Of a stretch of 64,000 nt of DNA, positions 12,546-23,849 are shown one piece after another; the stretch's first letter is position 1, and every line of letters starts with the position of its first letter. The stretch is from Rhabdophis nuchalis (Eukaryota > Chordata > Lepidosauria > Squamata > Natricidae): NCBI GenBank assembly GCA_039707465.1, contig CM077647.1, positions 116,562,610 to 116,626,609 on the forward strand, read 5' to 3'. The notes below the pieces were generated by a model. The model searched no databases. It was not told the origin of the DNA and saw nothing but the letters and a program-made list of their open reading frames with translations. A program made the translations under genes and the position numbers.

Positions 12546-13199
12546 GATATCATAAGGAAAGAATTCTTCTCAGGAATAATATATATTCACACACACACCT
12601 CTCTTTTCTATCTGGATTCTACTCCCAGCAAAAGTTAGATAAACTATACAACCATGGCTTGTTTTTCTCAAGCAGTTTACAAATGGAAGTGAAATGGGTG
12701 GTGGAGTGAACACAGTTTCAGATATTGTCTTATTAGAAAGTGAATGAGGAACAAAGCAGAAATACTTATACAGAAGTTGCCAGCAAACTGCTTATTGATG
12801 GTGCCAAATTTCTGTACGGCCTTGATGGATAAATAGATCTTTGCAGTGATAAATGAAGAAGCTAAACTCATGCAGTTAAGACCTATGCAGTCTTTGTTCT
12901 TCACATTTAGTCAATTATCTATTATATAGGGCTAGCTCTGGTTACAAATAGTTCCTTAAAATGCAATGCAGCACAGTCCTAAGGTTGATTTGAAAACCAC
13001 ATACCCATTTATGCTTTGCCATCTGATTTGAGTAATGAAGCAGGAATGTCAAGACTAGCCAAAAACTTTTGAACTAAGATGTTTTTAAAAAGAAAAATAA
13101 ATCATAGTGGCTTTGAAAATCTTCATTCCTGTTATAATAGAGTAACCTATTACCTCCTCCAGAAGAATAGTAAACTGTTAATGAGGATGCTTATAATTA

Positions 13200-13576
13200 C
13201 AGGTAGTGTTGACTTATAACCATTTAGTGATTGAAGTTACACTGGTATTGAAAAAAGTGAATGTTTTTCACACTTATGACCATTTCAGCATCCCATTGTC
13301 ACATGACCAAAATTCAGAAGCTTGGCAACTGGCATATATTTATGATAGCTACAGTGTCCTTATGTCATGTAATCACCTTTTGCAGTCTTTTGACAAGCAA
13401 AGTCAAAGGGGAAGCTGGGGCCACTTAACAACTGTGTTATTAACTTAACAATTGTAGTAATTTACTTAACAACCATGGTAAGAAAGGTCATAAAATGGGG
13501 CAAATTTCTCTTAATTGTCTTGCTTAGCCATGACAATTTTGGGCTAAATTGTGATCAAAAGTCAAGGACTATCTTG
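13200..13576. mobile_element. MITE, TA-flanked family F
   Basis: It starts CAGGTAGTGTTGACTTATAA and ends GTCAAGGACTATCTTG, inverted ends bordered by TA on both sides. The interior has the acttaacaac/gttaacttaacaa pattern of this dispersed squamate MITE. It has no coding capacity and is probably Tc1/mariner-like by its TA target. Confidence 0.65.
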
Positions 13577-13718
13577 TATTTCAGTCCTGACAGAAAATAT
13601 CTGACCATCTACCTCAATTTTTTATAGTTCACATTACTTTAAATGACACTAAGCACTCTCACTCACTCCAAACAGCAAGAGATTAAGGTACCAAGCTAGA
13701 AAGTAAGTGACCACCCAT

Positions 13719-13805
13719 TTTAGCCATGAAAGTCAGCTGGGTGACCTTGGGCCAGTCTCTCGCTCTCAGCCCAACTTACCTCACAGAATTCTTGTCATTC
13801 TAGAT
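13719..13805 (+). mobile_element. tRNA/CORE-type SINE body, interrupted
   Basis: gtcagctgggtgaccttggg followed by cctcacag is the body of a squamate MIR-like SINE. The hAT copy at 13806-14121 is inserted at its right edge. A matching tail (ggagtattatgttc through aaataaataaa) appears at 14343-14431. The bases between may include a further insertion. Confidence 0.55.
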
Positions 13806-14121
13806 CAGGGGTCCCCAACCTTTTTTGCACCAGGGACCGGTTTCATTTTAAAGAAAATTCTGCGGACCGGCTGGTGTAGAGGGGGAGCGGGGGGGAGGGG
13901 GAGCAGGTGGCGCATGTGCACATGGGGGTGTGTGAGTCGGCTCACTCGCCCCTCTAGGGCCAATGGCATGAGCGGCAGCACCTGCGCTCTCCTTCCCCCG
14001 GTGGGTGCTCTGCCCAGGGGGCTGCCCCGTCATCCCTCCTCCTCCTCTCCGGTCCTGCGGCCCGGTTCCTATCAAGCCACGGACCGGCACCGGTCCACGG
14101 ACCGGGGGTTGGGGACCCCTG
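13806..14121. mobile_element. hAT family A, 316-bp non-autonomous copy
   Basis: It has ends CAGGGGTCCCCAACC and GGTTGGGGACCCCTG and a perfect 8-bp duplication ttctagat (13798-13805 and 14122-14129). The interior keeps the accggtttcattttaaag and caccggtccacgg blocks of the family. It lacks the long pyrimidine microsatellite of the copies at 1 and 53815. Confidence 0.95.
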
Positions 14122-14342
14122 TTCTAGATGACCAGGCTTAGCCCAAGGTAGGGGTCAAGTCTATCATCAGTCTTGACTCCCTGTGCACCCACAAGTCTAG
14201 CCTACCTTGAATTCAGTTGACTCTTATTGGCCAGCAATTTGCTTTGACCATTAGTAATTCAGATTCTTGTAGAGTGCTAGCATGCATGAAACCTCTTTGC
14301 ATTTGAACCACCTTGTTTCCTGATTTCTTGTGTCTGACAAAA

Positions 14343-14431
14343 ATAGGCGTAAGGAGTATTATGTTCACCATCTTGTTTTTAAAAAATAATGAAGCAGGGT
14401 ATAAATAAATAAAATAAATAAACTATGGGTT
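14343..14431 (+). mobile_element. SINE 3' tail
   Basis: ggagtattatgttcaccatc is followed by an A-rich segment and aaataaataaaataaataa. This is the expected tail of the SINE whose body is at 13719. The two were probably one copy, split by later insertions. Confidence 0.45.
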
Positions 14432-15119
14432 GTTCTACCTGCCTACTAATATAGGAGAATAAAGAAAGGATCAACCCTATAACTTTGCTCTGTTCTTCTT
14501 TTGGTGGCCTTAGAAACATTTGTCTGTGACATGTATTCTCCCAATATCTGATTAATGAAAAATTATGAATTCAGGCAGAAAGCTGCAACATTAAGCACAG
14601 AACAGCACAAATGAAGAATATAGAACTTTTAAAAAACAATCTAACAGATCATTATGTGGCATCACAAGGGAGTGCTATCTATTAGGGGTGCTCATTTATA
14701 AAACTGCAGTCATGGCAAATCAAATACTTTGAATGCATTTTCCTTTAGATAATGTATAATCCATCCTTCCCCCAAAAAAGAAAAGAAAATTCTCTAACTA
14801 ATAGCAATATCACCATGATGAGTTTCAAACAATAAAACATGAATGAAAGGGATTTTGTTACAAAATCAAGGGTATAAAATGAAACCGGACTTCTAACTAT
14901 CTACCACTGAATTATCTTTCTCATGACAAGTTGAGGTACCTATACACCTGACATAAGAAGGAAGATGCAATGATGAACAGTCGTCACTATAACAAGTACC
15001 AGATGTCACGTTTCTTCATCTCTTCTGCTCCAGTTTAGTTCCAAAACCTAAAGATTAGGGATTCAGGAGGCTTAATGAGCTGCATAGTGAGTAAATAAAC
15101 AGTCCTAAAAATACAACAC

Positions 15120-15770
15120 CGAACCTGTGGCGGAAATGTCCTCGCCACTCATGAGCTGTGACTCTCCTTGAAGTGAGTGCAAGAGGTCTCTGTCCGTCTC
15201 CCTCTGTCTCTCTGTGTCTCTCGGGCCTTTTGGAGCGAAGCGCAGACCCACTCTGGCTCCCCAGCGTTTCCGTTCCGGAGGCACTCAGGCGCGCAGTTCC
15301 CTACCGGATTGAACCTCCAGTCACACCTTCATGACTGGGGAGAAGCCGGCAACTGAGTTACCTCGGCAGTCCCTCCTTCTGCTCCTTTACTCCTTTCTGC
15401 TTTCCCACAGCCTCCAAGCATTGCTCGCTTGCAGCCTAGAGCCGGGGAAGGCTTAACGCTCTCTGAAAAACCACCCGACCCTTCGCATTTCCTACCTGCT
15501 GCCGTTGCTGGGGCAAGTGGCCCGGCTGCAATTCTTAGAGGTGTTTCTTACGCCTGGCAAGAGGAAGAAGCCTCCCCGCCGTCTCCCCCGTAGCAGCAGG
15601 AGACGACTGGGGACGCTTGTCGCCGCCATAGCGAGGTCCCTGGGTGCTCAACCACGCCGGCTGCCTTTGAATCGGCCCCGCCTTCTTCCTGCGCCGCTCC
15701 GAGATGGCTGCGGAGATGCTCTGCCTGCGCCGCCAGAGGCAATTAATTTTGAGAACTGACCTGCGATATC
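15120..15770 (-). promoter_or_regulatory. CpG-rich promoter and first-exon region of the MTHFD2L-like gene
   Basis: CpG dinucleotides and GC content rise sharply here compared with the AT-rich flanks, and no transposon ends are seen. Coding exon 1 (15496-15629) lies inside, so 15630 to about 15770 is the likely 5' UTR and core promoter. I see no convincing TATA box, as usual for CpG-island promoters. Divergent transcription is possible but unsupported. Confidence 0.7.
15496..15629 (-). CDS. MTHFD2L: MTHFD2-family exon 1, mitochondrial presequence
   Basis: The minus strand opens with ATG at 15629-15627 and reads MAATSVPSRLLLLRG, then an RRRGGFFLLPG stretch and a Ser/Asn/Cys-rich end. That makes 44 codons plus AG before a GTAGGA donor. 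There are many Arg and no Asp or Glu, as in a mitochondrial targeting peptide. The final AG joins the first G of exon 2 to give Arg, producing R-NEA, the same junction residues I know from MTHFD2. The MAATS start also resembles MTHFD2. I chose this start because it is the first ATG in the CpG island in phase with exon 2. Confidence 0.8.
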
Positions 15771-16344
15771 CTTTGGGGTAGGAAAGAGAATCTTTTCCCC
15801 AGAGAATGGAAGGCTGGACAGATGCAACTCTGCAGCCCATGAGCAAAGAGCTTTTTTAGGAGGAGCAATGAGGACCAATCACGGAGGCCCCTGTCTCCAA
15901 AATATAGTTTAATACTAGTACAAATTATTAATTGATATAAGAGGATTGGCCTTCAAGGCAGACACATCACACATTATAGCATAATATCAAGAAAGGCTGC
16001 CTCTCAACCACCCGGGATACACTGTTTTTGTGATTAAAGCAACGATGTTTGGCTTGCACCCCCACCCCAGTGACTGTTTCATGGCAGCAAAGACATACTG
16101 AAAACTCTATTGCTTTCCTAGTGTACATTGTGACTTTGCCACTCAAACATGGTAACTTCATACATGGACTCCTGTTTACTAGGCTGTGTATTCTAATGGA
16201 CAAAAATTGGTGCAGTGTATGGATTCAATGAACATTTTCTCCCTAAACCTTAAATCAAACCAAATCTTTATTATGGCCAGCAGAGGGAAACAAGTACTGT
16301 AGTTATGCCTTGCTACCTCAATAAAAACCTTGTGAAGTTTGCTG

Positions 16345-16473
16345 GGCTGAGAAAAAAATAACTGGCTGAGAAGAAAATGATACGTCAGCTGGCTATCTTG
16401 CTAATGCAGAAGTAGAGCTCATATCTCCTGGTTTTTAGCCCAGAGCTCTAACCACTAGACCAAACTGGCTCTC
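16345..16473 (-). mobile_element. tRNA-headed SINE, 5' part
   Basis: Read on the minus strand, it begins GAGAGCCAGTTTGGTCTAGT then GGTTAGAGCTCTGGGC, a tRNA-derived A-box head of a common squamate SINE. An aaccaggagatatgag segment follows. The body toward 16345 is degraded. Confidence 0.6.
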
Positions 16474-16716
16474 ATTTGCTGTAAACCTGAATTTGTCTTC
16501 ATTCTATTTCTTTCTTCCTTCCTTTGATGTTTTAAGTCAGGTAATTGATTGATGTTCCTAAATGCTAACTGATTCTTCTATGATCATAATTTAAACTATC
16601 TTTCCCTAGGGCATTGCTAGCAAGAAAGCCAAAAACCTGGATGCCTTCTTTCTGGATTATATAACTATTTTGATACTCTTTTTCTCCCAAGAAATCTGGG
16701 TGATGGCTAATTTATT

Positions 16717-16977
16717 TACCCATATTTTTCAGAATATAAGATGCACCCTTTTCCCTAAAAAAAGAGGCTGAAAATCTGGGTGCATCTTATACACTGAATC
16801 CAGCCCCCAGGAGCACTCTATAAGCCTCCTAAAAGCTATGCATGCCTTTTTTTTTTTAAGGGCCTATTTTTTTGTGAAAAATGGGCTGTTTTGGGGAGGT
16901 CTACAGAATGCAAAAACTTTTTTTTTAATTTGCCTCTTCAAAATCTTGGTGTGTCTTATACTCCAAAAAATACGGTA
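16717..16977. mobile_element. TA-flanked MITE
   Basis: The left end TACCCATATTTTTCAGAATA and the inverted right end TACCGTATTTTTTGGAGTAT match at most positions, continuing into TAAGA and CACC. TA dinucleotides border both ends, suggesting Tc1/mariner-type insertion. The A- and T-run-rich interior has no coding capacity. Confidence 0.75.
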
Positions 16978-17476
16978 TATCTGGTAGGGCTCTTTATCAT
17001 CTTTGAGCATGACCAAGTGCAAAACACAAAGAGAATTTATTATGTCCCTGCCACAATGAAGCTTTTTCTGGCCAAGTCGCTAGCACAGCTTCTTTATGGG
17101 ACCTTCATATTTTACACCATTAGAAATAGTTCAATCTAAGTTCATTAGATCAATTCTCCAGATTGTGTCTCAAATGCACTTCTGCGTCTGGAGACAGGCT
17201 TGACACATAGTCGAAGCAGGAATCTGTATAGCGTCCTTAAATCTCTGGCTAAAGCTTATCTTTTCCCCACAAGGTCTTGCTCCATTAATCCTCCAAGACA
17301 AATTCTCCTTGTCACAGATCAAGGCTGCTGAGTCCAACCTTGCCAAAATAGGCTTCTCCCCATCTTCAATACTCAAGATGGGCTACGACCTAGCAAGACA
17401 AAACTTACGACAAATGGTGGAGGACATTGAGAGGCAGGCGAACCTAGGGAAAGCTCCGCTGTTTCTGGCTCCAGAT

Positions 17477-17708
17477 CAGGCTTGAAATTCAGCGGGTTAT
17501 GACAGGTTTTGGAGAACCGGTAGCAGAAATTTTGAGTAGTTCGGAGAACCGGCATGTGCCACCTCTGGCTGTCCCCAGAGTGGGGTGGGAATGGAGATTT
17601 TGCAGTACCCTTCCCCCAGGAGTGGTGAGGGAATGGGAATTTTGCAGTATTGTTCCCCTGCCACGCCCACAGAACCGGTAGTAAAAAGAAAATTGAATTT
17701 CACCACTG
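17477..17708. mobile_element. hAT family E, 232-bp copy
   Basis: It has a perfect 8-bp duplication ctccagat (17469-17476 and 17709-17716). The left end reads CAGGCTTGAAATTCAGCGGG and the right end ends TTGAATTTCACCACTG. The interior has the gagaaccggtag and agaaccggtagtaaaa motifs of this family, which is also present as the 3.1-kb copy at 21879. Confidence 0.88.
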
Positions 17709-17811
17709 CTCCAGATGCCATTAGATGTGTTGTTGCTCCTGCCAGCTATCTTAGTCAGTTGGAGTCAGCAAACTACCAGAAAAAAATTGTTGTCATAGCC
17801 AGAGCCAGGAA

Positions 17812-18024
17812 TGTCAAATCAACCTATGGACGAGCGCTGATTGGTTCCAGTGCAACTTCAGTCTGACTGGAAGATTCCAGGCTTCCCATTGGTTAACTGT
17901 TTTGACAGCCCGACTATAAAAGGGGCTGTCAGATTACTAGTGTTCGCTCTCATTTAGTGTTAAATAAATAGTTGTTGCAGCAGAGCTGTCTCCGCATTTA
18001 CCTCAGGGCACAGGCTATAGCACC
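17812..18024 (+). mobile_element. Solo-LTR-like insertion
   Basis: The LINE reading frame resumes exactly across this block, showing an insertion of about 210 bp. It begins near tgtcaaatcaacc, contains TATAAAAG (about 17925) and AATAAA (about 17964), and ends near gggcacaggctatagca. The promoter plus polyadenylation spacing suits a short LTR. The target duplication is unclear (gaatg versus ccatg). Confidence 0.5.
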
Positions 18025-18627
18025 ATGTGCTTCCATCAGCCATCCTCTACAGCAAGTATAAAAGGATACCATTGACGGAAAGACTCTGTTCCTGTGGTTT
18101 AGGAGAGGTGGAGACTGTGCATCACACATGCTCCTTAGATGGTCCTTTTACACAGAGATTAGGAAAAAAACATATTCTGCCAATAACTGCTAGGCATCCT
18201 AGCCATCCGACACTATCTATCTTCAGTGGCTGCTTAAGGGTGAACAGTCCATAACTACAGCACAGGTGGCCAGATTCTGTGCAGCAGCACTGGGGAATTC
18301 ATCGTAAACATGTTTCTTCTCCACCATAGCTATATGTGCTAAATTGGCTTAATAACAAATGTGCTAAATTGGCTTAATCTTTTATGTTTTGGCAGTGAAC
18401 CTACAATAGGCCACACATTTTATAGGTTGTAATTTTAGTGTAGTCAGACCATGTATGACAAACTGGGTTTTATTACAGATTTTAGTTATTTATTTTATAC
18501 TAGAATTTTTAATTGTATATTTACTGAGTATTTTTATTTGTTCTGGTCTCTGTCTAAGACTGTAATAAACTGATTGATAAAAAGGTTTTCCATATTGCTG
18601 ACCTTCTCTTGCATTGCATTTGTTGTA

Positions 18628-18864
18628 ATAGCACTAGGACTTAGACTTATGTACCACTTCACAGGGCTTTACAGACCTCTCTAAGCGGTTTACAGAACCA
18701 GCATATTGCCCCTAATAATTTTGGTCCTTATCTTACCCATCTCAGAAGGATGGAAGGCTGAATCAACCATGAGCCTGGTGAGATTCGAACTGCCAAATTG
18801 CAGGGAGTCAGCAGAAGTAGCCTGCAGTACTGCATTCTAACCACTGCACCATTGTGGCTCTGTA
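18628..18864 (-). mobile_element. tRNA-headed SINE with L2-like tail
   Basis: On the minus strand it starts with GAGCCACAATGGTGCAGTGG and TTAGAATGC (A box, 18832-18847). A B-box-like GGCAGTTCGAATCTC (18779-18795) follows. The body then runs through cagccttccatccttctgag to taaaccgcttagagag and a 3' end resembling L2. Both ends are present, so this is close to a full-length copy. Confidence 0.75.
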
Positions 18865-21800
18865 ATGCTCTGGCAAAGTGTGTTGTCTAGATTTGACCAA
18901 TCTCCAGCACACTGGAACTGATCAATTATCAAGAAATAATTATTTTCCACAACTTGGTACATCTGACTTGGTGCTATTTTGTAGAAAATTGGACTTGCTC
19001 AAATATGCTTCCTCTATTGCATTCAATTAAAAAAAGTGGAGTTTTGCTCTCCTTTCCAGCACATGGTGGGAATCCTGGAGAGGGAAATATGTTTATAGAA
19101 TAGGTGTGGGGGAGGGATGATTATGAAAAGATTGTGGGAGAAAAACTAAAATTCTCCAAGTTGAGCTCAATTCCTTGAAATTTATGGTCTTATCCAGGAA
19201 GTTTAATTAGCAATAATACAGAAATGTTTTGTCATCATTTTCTTCCGATAACTCACTGATCTCCCAGTAAGACTGTCCAGAGCACTGGGGTTTGTGCCAG
19301 CAGTTTCACTGGGGAGTGATTACATAGCCATAGCCAAACCAAAACCCTAAGGAAATACGGACACTGAAAGAAGAGTTCTTTGTTTTAATGAAGATATATA
19401 AGACTACAATGTGAACTGTCAGGAAGCATAAACAAAGAAAACGGTGTGGGGTTTTCGCTGGCAAGGGATTTATGTCTACTGTTTTTATTATCATGAGCAG
19501 CTAATTTTTAAATGGTAATTTATTAAAAGTTACAGTTAAAAATAACACAGACTAAAATAATAAATGTATAAAAAGAAATTAAGTGCTTCTCAATGTGTAC
19601 TTTAATTCATAGACTGAATTTATACATTGTGCACTAAGCCAAAGTAGTTTGGTTTCTGGCTTAATACAATGGTTTTCAAACAGTAAAATACCCTCTAAAA
19701 TAATAACATGGATTTGTGTGCTCCTTCTCAATATGACTAAAATAATGGTTATATTTAAGCTAAAATTGGGCAAAAAATGTGCCATTTCTAATTTTTAAAT
19801 AGTTATCTGTATACTCAAGAGTAATAGAATTGGACAAATTTTCATTAGAAAAAGTCCCAAAACTGTACTTCAATGGAAATTGCTTAACTTTTGCTTCATA
19901 ACTGAGATTTTGAAGACAGCCAGATTCTGTTTTAAATCAGTTTTTCTTTTACTGTCTTAGAATAATGCAGCTTGAAAATTGCAATCCCAGATTGTAGTTT
20001 CTGTAACTGTTACTGTTGCCTTTCCTACCTTCTTTTTTCTTTTCTTTTTTCTTCTTCCATCACAATTCCTGCTCCTAAAGTTTCTCTAAGGTGGTGACTT
20101 TCATCCTGTATCTCACAAACTCCCTGTGAATTGTGTCCCATACTTGGGGAAACAATAGCTTAGGGCAATGTTAAATCTTTGACTTATTCAGCAAATTATG
20201 GTAAACAAGCCAGAGATTTTGCAAATGTGATTGAAAATACAGCATCTCTCTGCAATCATTAATACTGCTTGACTTTTTCAGGCTTCTGTATGAATTTGAT
20301 AAAAATATTTCTAAACTACTTTTGAATCATTTTTGAAGTATGTGCTATCTTAATAAAAAGTTTTTGATTCCAGAATGTTCCAAAAGCAGGGCTAGTTCTG
20401 ATAATGTTATTCTATCTGTCTCTGCTGTAATATATGTATATATATATAAAAAAACCACAAGCCAGATAACATTGATAGTTCCCAGCTGCTCAACTCGTTT
20501 AGTTAGAACCCAGTTGGCTCCATAGTTTACCAAGGACCTGGGTGTGATAAAAGAGTTGGAGATAACTCAAGCATCAAAGGCAGAAAACAACCTGCCTGGA
20601 CATGTCAGAAAGCCAACTTACCGGCTTCTGAGGTGACAGCAGTGCAAGGAAGAAGACAGTCTTCCTACCGTTTTTATTTCAGGAAGATTCTATCCTGCAG
20701 ACCTTTCTCATTGGTAAAAAGCCTTTGGCTTCTAAATATGATTCACCAAAAGATCCAAGATCAAATCCCACAGAGACACTTTCACATACTTTTTTGTTTG
20801 TAACACAACATTATACAGCTTTGTTCTGATTAATGCCATTGTGCAGAGTTTAATCACAAAATGTCAGATCATCTTCCTTGTCAGTGGTTTTACTTAATTA
20901 TATAACTTTGGCACAGCTGTTTTGAGGAGGTTGATGGGTTATCTGGCATTCTGAAGGTTATTTCAGGAAGTTTTATCTTTGTCCATAAGTGAAGCTGCTT
21001 GGGATAATGGTCAAATGAATGTCTACTTGCAAGTATAATTTTAAAGAGATAATTTGCATACTGAGTTTTTAATTAATTGTTCATGGAAAATTTGACTAAT
21101 TTTAGATTGTTATCTAACTTCCTCTCTCTAGAAAGGGTGATAATGACAAAATAATTTTCAAATGGAATAATGATAGACTATTTCAAAACATCAGATTCTT
21201 AAAAGTAATAACTTTACTTTAAAAGTAATTCTCATTACAGTATCAGGTGTTTTAAGTTTAATATTCAGGTTTCTATCTTTACCCTCTAGTGATACAGAAT
21301 TCTGCTCTTTGTTACAGTGATATATGTCTGTGGTTATACTTAATTAACTTATGATCTCTGTAGCAAGCATCAGCTTTGCTTAATCCAGTTTAATAAATCT
21401 GCATCTAGATTGTATTGCTCTGCCTCATCATAAGTAAGAATGCACTTAAGAGATATTCAAGCTAGCTTGGAATTTATGGTAACTTGGATCTAAAATGCAC
21501 ATCAGGTTGTTCCTAAGCTTTCACTACTTAATACATTTTAGTAACATCCCAACAAGGATGTTCCATAACAGGTGTTCATAAATATAGTTCTTTTCTCTTT
21601 GTGCTCGTTCATCTGCAATTTTGCAGAAAACTTGGATTTTTATATAAAAGGCTCAAAAAAGTTATGAAAATTATCATTTTTTTAAAAATTCTTAAGAGTT
21701 AACTAACAATAAACTAAAATAGAATATATAGGATTTATATTTGAATTTGTATTCAATGTAACAATTTCAAAAAGACCTCTTTATGAGCAAATGAAATCAG

Positions 21801-21870
21801 TTTATCTCCAAATTTAACCATTTTCTAATGCTTTTCTTTATTTTCTTCTTACATTCAAACAGAAAGATGT
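18865..21870. other. AT-rich intergenic stretch, nothing identified
   Basis: No exon, recognisable transposon end or long open frame. Only short pyrimidine and TA runs occur (for example 20026-20056 and 20434-20450). Old unrecognised repeats are possible. Confidence 0.5.
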
Positions 21871-22329
21871 ATGTGACTCAGTGATGGGTTTAAAAATTTT
21901 TTACAACCAGTATGATGGGCGTGATTAGGTGGGGACAGGAAGTGTGACTGAGTGGGCATGACCAACTTGACACCACTCAACATGATCCCCCTCCCCACCA
22001 AGTTAAGCTGACTGAAACAGTAGTAAAGATTTTTGACAAAGGGGGGGGGTTGCCAGGCCGGGGGTCTTCGCTGTCTCCCGGATGGCGCAGGGGACAAGCC
22101 AAGCAGCCTGCTCTTGAAGTGGCAGCTGTGGCCAAGGGGCTTGGCCCTAGGCTCTTTCTGCCTGAGAGACGGAGCCCAGATAGGAAGATAACAGCCATTC
22201 AGGCGGAACCACCTGGCATCCTTTGAAGACAACCTACAAGGTGGACATGTGCCCCAACCCACCCTGATGTCCAGCACCTTCCACTCACACCTGCAGCAAA
22301 TGCTATTCCCTGCCGCCAAGCACCTGACC

Positions 22330-23581
22330 TCCGCTTTCAGAGGTAAGGGAGGCAAGTGCTTCTCTTGGTGCGACAGCTATGCTCAAAGCGTTCCACCCCC
22401 ACCCAGCAAACCACACTGCACCAAGAGGAGTGCTTCTCTCTGTTGGGTACATCTCCACCTGCAGTACCACCAGCACCTGCTGGTCCTGGCCCACCCCACC
22501 GCCGTAAGGGTGGCCAGCGGTGCAACCCCCACCTCGATGGCTGTTGGGGGGGCCATTCCCGCTTTGCCCCAGGAGCAGGAGAACAGATTGCGTGGGGGAA
22601 ACGTCCTCTCGCCGAAGGAATGTCTGAACCACGGATATTAAAAAGACGGGCTGAAGTGCCGGAGCTGGAGGACCGTACCGAGGCTCAGTATTGATCAGTG
22701 AACTGTAAGTGTTTTTGAATGCATTCAACTTCTGAAAAAAGAAAATAGAGGGGGGAGTTTGCAGAAAACCCCCTCTCGAAAAAAAGCAGCGTTTTAAAAT
22801 GCTCCCCGGGTGCAGCAAGAGAGAGAAAGTAACATCCGACTTTCTATTAGCTAAAAGTGAAAGTATTACCATATATGGAATTACATTTTTAAACTTTGTA
22901 TCCGGGACTCATTAAAGGCTAAATGGAGTTTTTATCATTTCTTCACAAACGCCAAAGCTGCGGAAAAATGGCGCTTCTTTGCTCCCAGTGGAAAATCTTC
23001 TTTGAAATTTGAAAATTCCTTCAATACTACAAGATCAATAAATTTATATGTACAGCCAACTCAAGTGACTCTCAGTGTTTCTCCCATTGTACCCTTCTTT
23101 TTTGGATTGGATTTTACAATTGCCTCTCTGGAGTTTATATAACATCTGGTTGGAATTTAAAAGAATCTGCCCTTCCTTGGAGCTCGCAAGACTGTTCACC
23201 CACCAGACGCCATCTTTAACAATAAAAAATCATGCCAACAAGAAAGCCTCCGACTGGAAAAAACTTTTCCGTCACTGCTCTTACAAAAGCACATGGAATG
23301 CTTCAAAGCATATTGCAGGAAATAAAGCAGATTCAGAAAGACATGACAAGCTCAAGACTGGAACTGTAGGAGACACAAAGAACAATAATAGATGACAAAC
23401 AAAAAATTGATGGGTTGGAGGGTGGGACGGTTGAGACGAGCAAAGAGAGAAGGGAATTGCAAAAAAAATCTACAGAAAGGGCTGGTCATAGGTCTAGAAT
23501 TGATTCTGAAAAAAGATTTTGCTTTTTGAGGTTTCATAATGCTTCTGAGTCAAAGAATTTAAAAGATTTAATAATTAAAAA
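22330..23581 (+). mobile_element. L1 5' UTR plus truncated ORF1 start
   Basis: From about 23232 a frame reads MPTRKPPTGKNFSVTALTKA, then a coiled-coil-like QEIKQIQKDM segment and an in-frame stop. It continues through DGLEGG to FCFLRFHNASESKNLKDL, ending abruptly at 23581. This parallels the ORF1 at 35461, which has the same order and FLRFQNISE in the equivalent place. The GC-rich upstream part resembles the 5' UTR at 34606. There is no 3' end or poly(A), so the piece is truncated. The left limit is approximate. Confidence 0.6.
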
Positions 23582-23849
23582 GCCACGGGTGTGGCTGGGC
23601 TTGACCCAGGCCGAAGGGAAAGCGCCACCTGGCCTGCTCCCTGTATGAAGGACTGCCGCCCACCTGTCCAGTGGCAGCTTCCATACCTCTCCCTCTGCTT
23701 TGAGGACAGGAAACAGCACCATGGCCCAGTCTCCTTTCCCCAAAGCCCCACAGAGCTGGCACGGGAAACATGCAGACCTGGGTGGAAGGCAGCCTTTTCT
23801 GCAGCATCCCCATCCATTCTTTGGATTGCCCTGCAGGGGGGGCTCTGCC

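Larger units (their letters stand above)
1885..15495 (-). other. MTHFD2L-like intron 1
   Basis: This 13.6-kb phase-2 intron is bounded by a GT donor next to 15496 and an AG acceptor next to 1884. It carries most of the repeats listed between 2797 and 14431. The stretches 1885-2788, 3506-4170, 5405-5660, 5751-7185, 7572-8109, 8262-9480, 10164-11950, 12546-13199 and 14432-15119 are AT-rich. I see no supported feature in them. Confidence 0.8.
17020..18578 (+). pseudogene. Non-LTR retrotransposon C-terminal region, clade not assigned
   Basis: Pieces of one frame survive in order: a LAQLLYGT segment (near 17085), LRLETGLTH (near 17185), MGYDLARQNLRQMVEDIERQ (near 17380), YLSQLESANY (near 17745), then RIPLTERLCSCGLGEVETVH (near 18070). 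The last resembles the Cys/His-rich C-terminus of a vertebrate non-LTR element. The 3' end is gactgtaataaactgattga. Two insertions interrupt the frame: the hAT at 17477-17708 and the LTR-like block near 17812-18024. Removing them mentally lets the protein similarity continue. Frameshifts and stops make it inactive. Confidence 0.6.

Noticed and set aside
15704..15780. Plus-strand exon starting ATGGCTGCGGAGATG
   Set aside because: The frame stops after 25 codons with no convincing donor, and it overlaps the 5' UTR of the minus-strand gene.
22303..22872. 189-codon minus-strand open frame
   Set aside because: It is antisense to an L1 5' UTR and hAT sequence; composition explains the lack of stops.
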